This document shows, one piece after another, positions 60,086-64,000 of a stretch of 64,000 nt of DNA. The notes under the pieces are model-generated. The model was not told where the DNA came from and made no database searches. It worked only from the letters and a program-made list of their open reading frames with translations. The translations under genes and the position numbers were made by a program. The number at the start of each line of letters is the position of its first letter. The first letter of the stretch is position 1. Source of the stretch: Paraburkholderia franconis (GTDB taxonomy: Bacteria; Pseudomonadota; Gammaproteobacteria; Burkholderiales; Burkholderiaceae); contig NZ_WHNP01000023.1 of assembly GCF_009362735.1 (NCBI RefSeq), positions 62,001-126,000 on the forward strand, read 5' to 3'.

Positions 60086-61695
60086 TGGCGATGACGCCAC
60101 CGCCGACGCGCCGCGCGCCCGGCGTGCCGCGCGAGGCGCCGCGTTCCCTGCAAAGGCGGGCGCGCGCGCGCGTTCGCGCGACGCGCAAGACGGTGCTGGT
60201 GCCGATCGGTTTGTTTGTGCTCAGCATCGTGCTGATCGCCGTGCATCTGGCGCGGCCCGTCGAGTTTCTGTTCCCGCTTGGCTCGCTGGTGATTGCGTGT
60301 TGGCTGTATCGCAAGTCGCCGCCTCATTACGTGGGATTTGTCTGCTGGCTGTTTTTTCTTTCGCCGTGGCTGCGGCGCCTCGCCGATTTCGTCAACGGCT
60401 CGTTCAACGACAAGAGCATGATCATGATGGCGCCGATGCTCGCCGTGGCGCTTTGCGGCCTGTCGCTGATCACGAGCGCGAATACGCTCGGCCAGCGCCG
60501 CAACGCGCCGTTGATCCTGATCGTGGTCGGGCTCACGTACGGTTTCATTGTCGGCGTCGCGCAGACGGGCTTCGGGCCCGCCGTCTACACGCTGGTCAAC
60601 TGGCTGTTTCCGCCGCTGGTGGCGTTCTATCTCAACGTCACCTGGCAGCATTACCCGGACTATCAGCGCGTGCTGCTCAGAACGGCCGTCTATGGCGGAC
60701 TCGTGATGGGCGTCTACGGCGTGATCCAGTACATCTTCGTGCCGCCGTGGGACGTGTTCTGGATCATTGCGGTCAAGATAACCTCGTTCGGCAAACCCGT
60801 GCCTTACGGCTTGCGGGTATGGAGCACGATGAATTCGCCAGGCCCGTTCGCCGTCACGATCATGTACCTGCTGCAGATATCGCTTGCTTCGAGCGAGTTC
60901 ATGCGGATTCCGATGATGCTGTCCGCCGCGTCCGCGCTGCTGTTCACGTCGGTGCGCAGCTGTTGGGGCGGCCTCGTGATCGGGTTGGTCTATCCCGTCG
61001 CGATGCTCGACGGCAGGAGCCGCCTGAAGCTGCTCTGCGCAGTCGTCGGCATCGCCGCGCTTTGCTCGCCCGTGATGATGTTCGATCAGGTGTCCGACGG
61101 CGTGCTCAAACGCATGCAGACGATGAGCGACATCAGCAACGACAACAGCTTCCAGTCGCGCCAGATGCTTTATGAAGCCTGGCTGTCAGCGGCGTTCTCG
61201 AACATTTCCGGCGACGGTCTCGGTTCGACGGGGCTGGGAACCAAGCTTTCGTCTGATCCGACCAAGGCGGCATCCCCTGCCGGGACCGTCGACAGCGGCA
61301 TTCTCGAAGTGCCCACGGTGCTGGGCTGGCCCGGCTCGCTGCTCTATGTCGGCGGCATTCTCCTGCTGATGTGGCGGGCGTTTCTTGCGAGCATCGTGCG
61401 CTCGAAAGACCGTCTCGCGATCTGCGGGGCAGGCGTCTCGCTCGCGATCTTCGCGATGATGACGTTCACGAACACGCTGGTGGGCGTGACGGGCATGTTC
61501 TATTTCATCGGCGTGATGCTGCCCGTGATCGGCCTGCGTCACGCGCGCCGCACGGCGCACGCGGCCCAAAAGGCGGCCGCGCGGACGCCGGCGCCCGCGG
61601 CGTCGCCCGCGGCGATGGCGCCCACGGCACGCACGCAACAACAGCGCACGCCTCTGCGTGGTGGCGCGACACCCCTGTACAAGGTGAGGCTATGA
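60085..61695 (+). CDS. O-antigen ligase/polymerase-type membrane protein (Wzy/WaaL-like)
   Basis: 536 residues with about ten membrane helices (for example TVLVPIGLFVLSIVLIAVHL, VTIMYLLQISLASSEFMRIP, AMLSAASALLFTSVRSCWGG-type segments) and a large periplasmic loop around residues 330-395 with GDGLGSTGLGTKLSSDPTKA, which matches the H/G-rich functional loop of Wzy_C proteins in position. A basic N-terminus and an Ala/Pro-rich C-terminal tail flank the core. It should polymerise undecaprenyl-linked repeat units. Only candidate polymerase of the cluster; a Wzx flippase is not seen in the window. Confidence 0.8.
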   Translation: MAMTPPPTRRAPGVPREAPRSLQRRARARVRATRKTVLVPIGLFVLSIVLIAVHLARPVEFLFPLGSLVIACWLYRKSPPHYVGFVCWLFFLSPWLRRLADFVNGSFNDKSMIMMAPMLAVALCGLSLITSANTLGQRRNAPLILIVVGLTYGFIVGVAQTGFGPAVYTLVNWLFPPLVAFYLNVTWQHYPDYQRVLLRTAVYGGLVMGVYGVIQYIFVPPWDVFWIIAVKITSFGKPVPYGLRVWSTMNSPGPFAVTIMYLLQISLASSEFMRIPMMLSAASALLFTSVRSCWGGLVIGLVYPVAMLDGRSRLKLLCAVVGIAALCSPVMMFDQVSDGVLKRMQTMSDISNDNSFQSRQMLYEAWLSAAFSNISGDGLGSTGLGTKLSSDPTKAASPAGTVDSGILEVPTVLGWPGSLLYVGGILLLMWRAFLASIVRSKDRLAICGAGVSLAIFAMMTFTNTLVGVTGMFYFIGVMLPVIGLRHARRTAHAAQKAAARTPAPAASPAAMAPTARTQQQRTPLRGGATPLYKVRL

Positions 61696-62876
61696 GAATC
61701 CTGATCGTGACCCATGTCGTCGCGAAGAACGACGGCCAGGGGCGCGTCAACTACGAGATTGTGCGCGCGGCGCTGGCGGCGGGCCATGCCGTGACGCTGC
61801 TCGCGACGAACGTGGCGCCGGAGCTGAAGACGCTTGCGCGCTGCGTGCCCGTGCCCGAAGCGCGCGTGCCGACGCGGCTCTTGCGGTACCAGTGGTTCGC
61901 ATGGCGGACCGCGCGCTGGATTCGCGCGCATCGCGACGAATTTGACATCGTGCATGTCAACGGTTTCATCACGTGGGCGCGCGCCGACGTCAATTCGGTT
62001 CACTTCGTTCACGACGGCTGGTATCGCAGCGGCTACTACCCGTTTCGCTTCTGGCGCCGTCCGTACGACGCCTATCAGGTCACGTTCACCCGGCTGAATG
62101 CGCTGCTCGAAGCGCACGCGTTTCGCCGTGCGCGGGTGATCGTTCCCGTGTCCGAGAAAGTTCGAGGTGAGCTGCAACGACGCAGCGTCGGCAATGCGCA
62201 GATGCAGGTCATTCATAACGGTGTCGATATCGACGAATTCGCGCCGGGCGCGAGCGAGCGCGAGCGCCTGGGCTTGCCATCCGATGCGTTCATGCTGCTG
62301 TTCGCCGGCGATCTGCGCATCTCGCGAAAGAATCTCGATACCGTCCTGCGCGCGCTCGTGTCGATGCCGGCGCGCGTGCATCTGCTCGTCGCGGGCGACG
62401 CGCGCGACAGCGCATATCCGCGCATGGCCGAAGCGCTCGGTATCGGCGCACGCGTGCATTTCGCCGGCTTCGTGAAGGACATGCCCGCGCTGATGCGCTC
62501 CGTCGATGCATTCGTGTTTCCATCGCGCTACGAGGCGATGAGCCTCGCGCTGCTCGAAGCGCTGGCGTCGGCGTTGCCCGTCGTGACGGCGCGCACGGCG
62601 GGCGGCGCGGAAGTGATCGGGCCGCACTGCGGCATCGTGCTCGACGATCCCGACGATGTGACCGCGTTGACGCGTGCCGTCGGGCAACTCGTCGACGCAC
62701 ACGATCGCGCGCGCCAGATGGGGCAGGCCGCGCGCGAGCTGGCGAAATCGCTCAGCTGGTCCGCGATGGCCGCGCGCTATCTGTCGCTCTACGAACGTCT
62801 GGGCGCATCGTGCGAGGCCGCGCCGCGCACGCAAGCGGAACGCGTCGAGTGCCCGGCTGCGGCGGCGGACTCATGA
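61692..62876 (+). CDS. GT4-family glycosyltransferase
   Basis: 394 residues, ATGA overlap with the polymerase gene. GT-B fold: MRILIVTHVVAKNDGQGRVN, YEIVRAALAAGHAVTLLATN, FVHDGWYRSGYYPFRFWRRP; donor domain MQVIHNGVDIDEFAPGASER, LFAGDLRISRKNLDTVLRAL, VFPSRYEAMSLALLEALASA (EX7E) and LPVVTARTAGGAEVIGPHCG. Adds a sugar to the lipid-linked repeat unit at the cytosolic side. Confidence 0.88.
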   Translation: MRILIVTHVVAKNDGQGRVNYEIVRAALAAGHAVTLLATNVAPELKTLARCVPVPEARVPTRLLRYQWFAWRTARWIRAHRDEFDIVHVNGFITWARADVNSVHFVHDGWYRSGYYPFRFWRRPYDAYQVTFTRLNALLEAHAFRRARVIVPVSEKVRGELQRRSVGNAQMQVIHNGVDIDEFAPGASERERLGLPSDAFMLLFAGDLRISRKNLDTVLRALVSMPARVHLLVAGDARDSAYPRMAEALGIGARVHFAGFVKDMPALMRSVDAFVFPSRYEAMSLALLEALASALPVVTARTAGGAEVIGPHCGIVLDDPDDVTALTRAVGQLVDAHDRARQMGQAARELAKSLSWSAMAARYLSLYERLGASCEAAPRTQAERVECPAAAADS

Positions 62877-64000
62877 GCGGCCCGATCGATTCGTTGCAGA
62901 TCGGCATGCACTGGTTCGCGGAGCGGCCGGGCGGTCTCGATCGCATGTTCGTCGAACTGGTGGAGTCGCTGCCCTCGCAAGGCGTCAGCGTGCGCGGGCT
63001 GGTGGCGGGCAGCGATGCCGTCGCGTCGTCGTCGGGCGGGCACGTGCAGTCGTTCGCGGCGCCCGAGTCGCGTCTTGCGCCGCGTCTGTGGCGCGCGCGC
63101 ACGCTGTCGTCGCAATTGAAGCGCGCGCGCAGACCGGACGTGGTGGCGACGCATTTCGCGCTGTATGCGGCGCCGACGGCGGGCGTGTTCAACAACGTAC
63201 CGCGCGTCGTGCATTTTCATGGGCCGTGGGCCGACGAGACAGTGCCCGAAGGCGGCAGCGCATGGGCGCGCGGCGCGCGCCGCTCGGTCGAGCGCTTCGT
63301 GTATCGCGGCGGCACGCGGCATATCGTGTTGTCGAAGGCGTTCGGCGACATTCTGCACACGCGCTACGGCGTGCGCGAAGACCGCATTCGTGTGGTGCCC
63401 GGCTGCGTCGACATCGCGCGCTTCGACACGGGCGTGACGCGCACAAGCGCGCGTGCTGCGCTCGGACTGCCGCACGACCGGCGCATTCTCTTTTGCGTGC
63501 GCCGGCTGGTGTGGCGCATGGGTATCGAGGATCTGATCGACGCGATGTTCCTCGTGGTGCAGAAGGCACCCGACGTGATACTCGCGATCGCCGGCCGCGG
63601 TCCGCTCGAAGCGGCGCTGAAGGCACGCGTGGCGGCGCGCGGACTGGAGCGGCACGTGCGCTTTGCCGGTTTCGTGCCGGATGCGGAGCTGCCGCTCTGG
63701 TATGCCGCCGCCGACATGAGCGTGGTGCCGACCGTCGCGCTGGAAGGCTTCGGCCTCACGACGATCGAATCGCTCGCGTGCGGCACGCCCGTGCTCGTGA
63801 CACCCGTCGGTGGACTGCCCGAAGCCGTGATGCCGCTGTCGCCGGATCTGGTGTTTTCGTCGGCCGGGTTCAACGCGATCGGTGCAGGACTCATCGAGGC
63901 GCTGCGTGGCACGCGCACGCTGCCCGATGCCGCCGCCTGCCGTGCCTATGCGCGCGCGCGCTTCGATCGAGGGGTCGTGGCGTCCCAGGTCGCGCAGGTC
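62873..64000 (+). CDS. GT4-family glycosyltransferase (partial, cut by window end)
   Basis: At least 376 residues; ATGA overlap with the previous gene, and the frame is open at 64000. GT-B fold: LQIGMHWFAERPGGLDRMFV, VVHFHGPWADETVPEGG, IRVVPGCVDIARFDTGVTRT, LFCVRRLVWRMGIEDLIDAM, IAGRGPLEAALKARVAARGL, VPTVALEGFGLTTIESLACG (EX7E) and TPVLVTPVGGLPEAV. The C-terminal end is nearly complete. Third sugar-handling gene of the plus-strand block. Confidence 0.88.
   Translation, partial: MSGPIDSLQIGMHWFAERPGGLDRMFVELVESLPSQGVSVRGLVAGSDAVASSSGGHVQSFAAPESRLAPRLWRARTLSSQLKRARRPDVVATHFALYAAPTAGVFNNVPRVVHFHGPWADETVPEGGSAWARGARRSVERFVYRGGTRHIVLSKAFGDILHTRYGVREDRIRVVPGCVDIARFDTGVTRTSARAALGLPHDRRILFCVRRLVWRMGIEDLIDAMFLVVQKAPDVILAIAGRGPLEAALKARVAARGLERHVRFAGFVPDAELPLWYAAADMSVVPTVALEGFGLTTIESLACGTPVLVTPVGGLPEAVMPLSPDLVFSSAGFNAIGAGLIEALRGTRTLPDAAACRAYARARFDRGVVASQVAQV

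Overview
The window is high-GC, gene-dense DNA of Burkholderiaceae type, most likely chromosome 1 of a Paraburkholderia or close relative. The basis is codon use (C/G at third positions almost throughout), a divergent second Hfq-like gene, a large fad cluster under a TetR regulator, an rnr-rlmB pair, a Bce-like exopolysaccharide cluster, and many small proteins of the type found in this family. I ran no database search; family names come from motifs I can read.

Layout. 1-0.8 kb: the tail of an unidentified gene and a stand-alone transposase-like DNA-binding domain. 0.8-6.5 kb: a DUF2147 protein, a two-partner-secretion transporter (TpsB) and two paralogous Gly/Ser/Val-rich lipoproteins, all on the minus strand. 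7.1-17.2 kb: a Tad/Flp pilus locus (flp, cpaA, tadE, cpaB, cpaC, cpaE, cpaF, tadB) followed by a sigma54 enhancer-binding protein and a DUF2968 protein; tadC, tadD and tadG are not seen. 17.5-23.7 kb: small conserved proteins, an Hfq2-like protein, a small lipoprotein with an ECF sigma/anti-sigma pair, a His/Gly-rich exported protein, a vanillyl-alcohol-oxidase-type flavoprotein and a small Tat-exported protein. 23.7-34.6 kb: a minus-strand fatty-acid degradation cluster (fadE, double-domain FabG, MaoC hydratase, fadI, fadD, plus a DUF1571-like protein) headed by a PsrA-type TetR regulator with a palindromic operator. 34.9-37.2 kb: an MFS carboxylate transporter and two complete tRNA-Leu(CAG) transcription units. 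37.5-42.5 kb: rnr, rlmB, an AmiD-type amidase, rpiA.

42.6-64 kb is an exopolysaccharide region. A minus-strand block runs Crp/Fnr regulator, WcaJ/BceB-type initiating transferase, GT2, Wza, Wzc, then two GT4 enzymes. A plus-strand block has an ElaA-type acetyltransferase, a Wzy/WaaL-type polymerase and two GT4 enzymes (the last cut by the window end). Between them sits an overlapping five-gene operon: carrier protein, acyl-CoA-dehydrogenase-like flavoprotein, amino acid:[carrier protein] ligase (a tRNA-free seryl-tRNA synthetase homologue), DUF1839 and a GH2 mannosidase-like protein. I regard this operon as the most interesting system here: it looks able to load glycine or alanine on a dedicated carrier protein, oxidise it there, and possibly deliver it to the polysaccharide. 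A good sigma54 -24/-12 element (52537-52552) and an upstream palindrome (52613-52629) precede the Crp/Fnr-Wza-Wzc operon, suggesting enhancer-binding-protein control.

A second theme is imperfect short tandem repeats: 11-12 bp units between genes and 12-, 15- or 18-bp in-frame units inside genes, at ten places in 64 kb.
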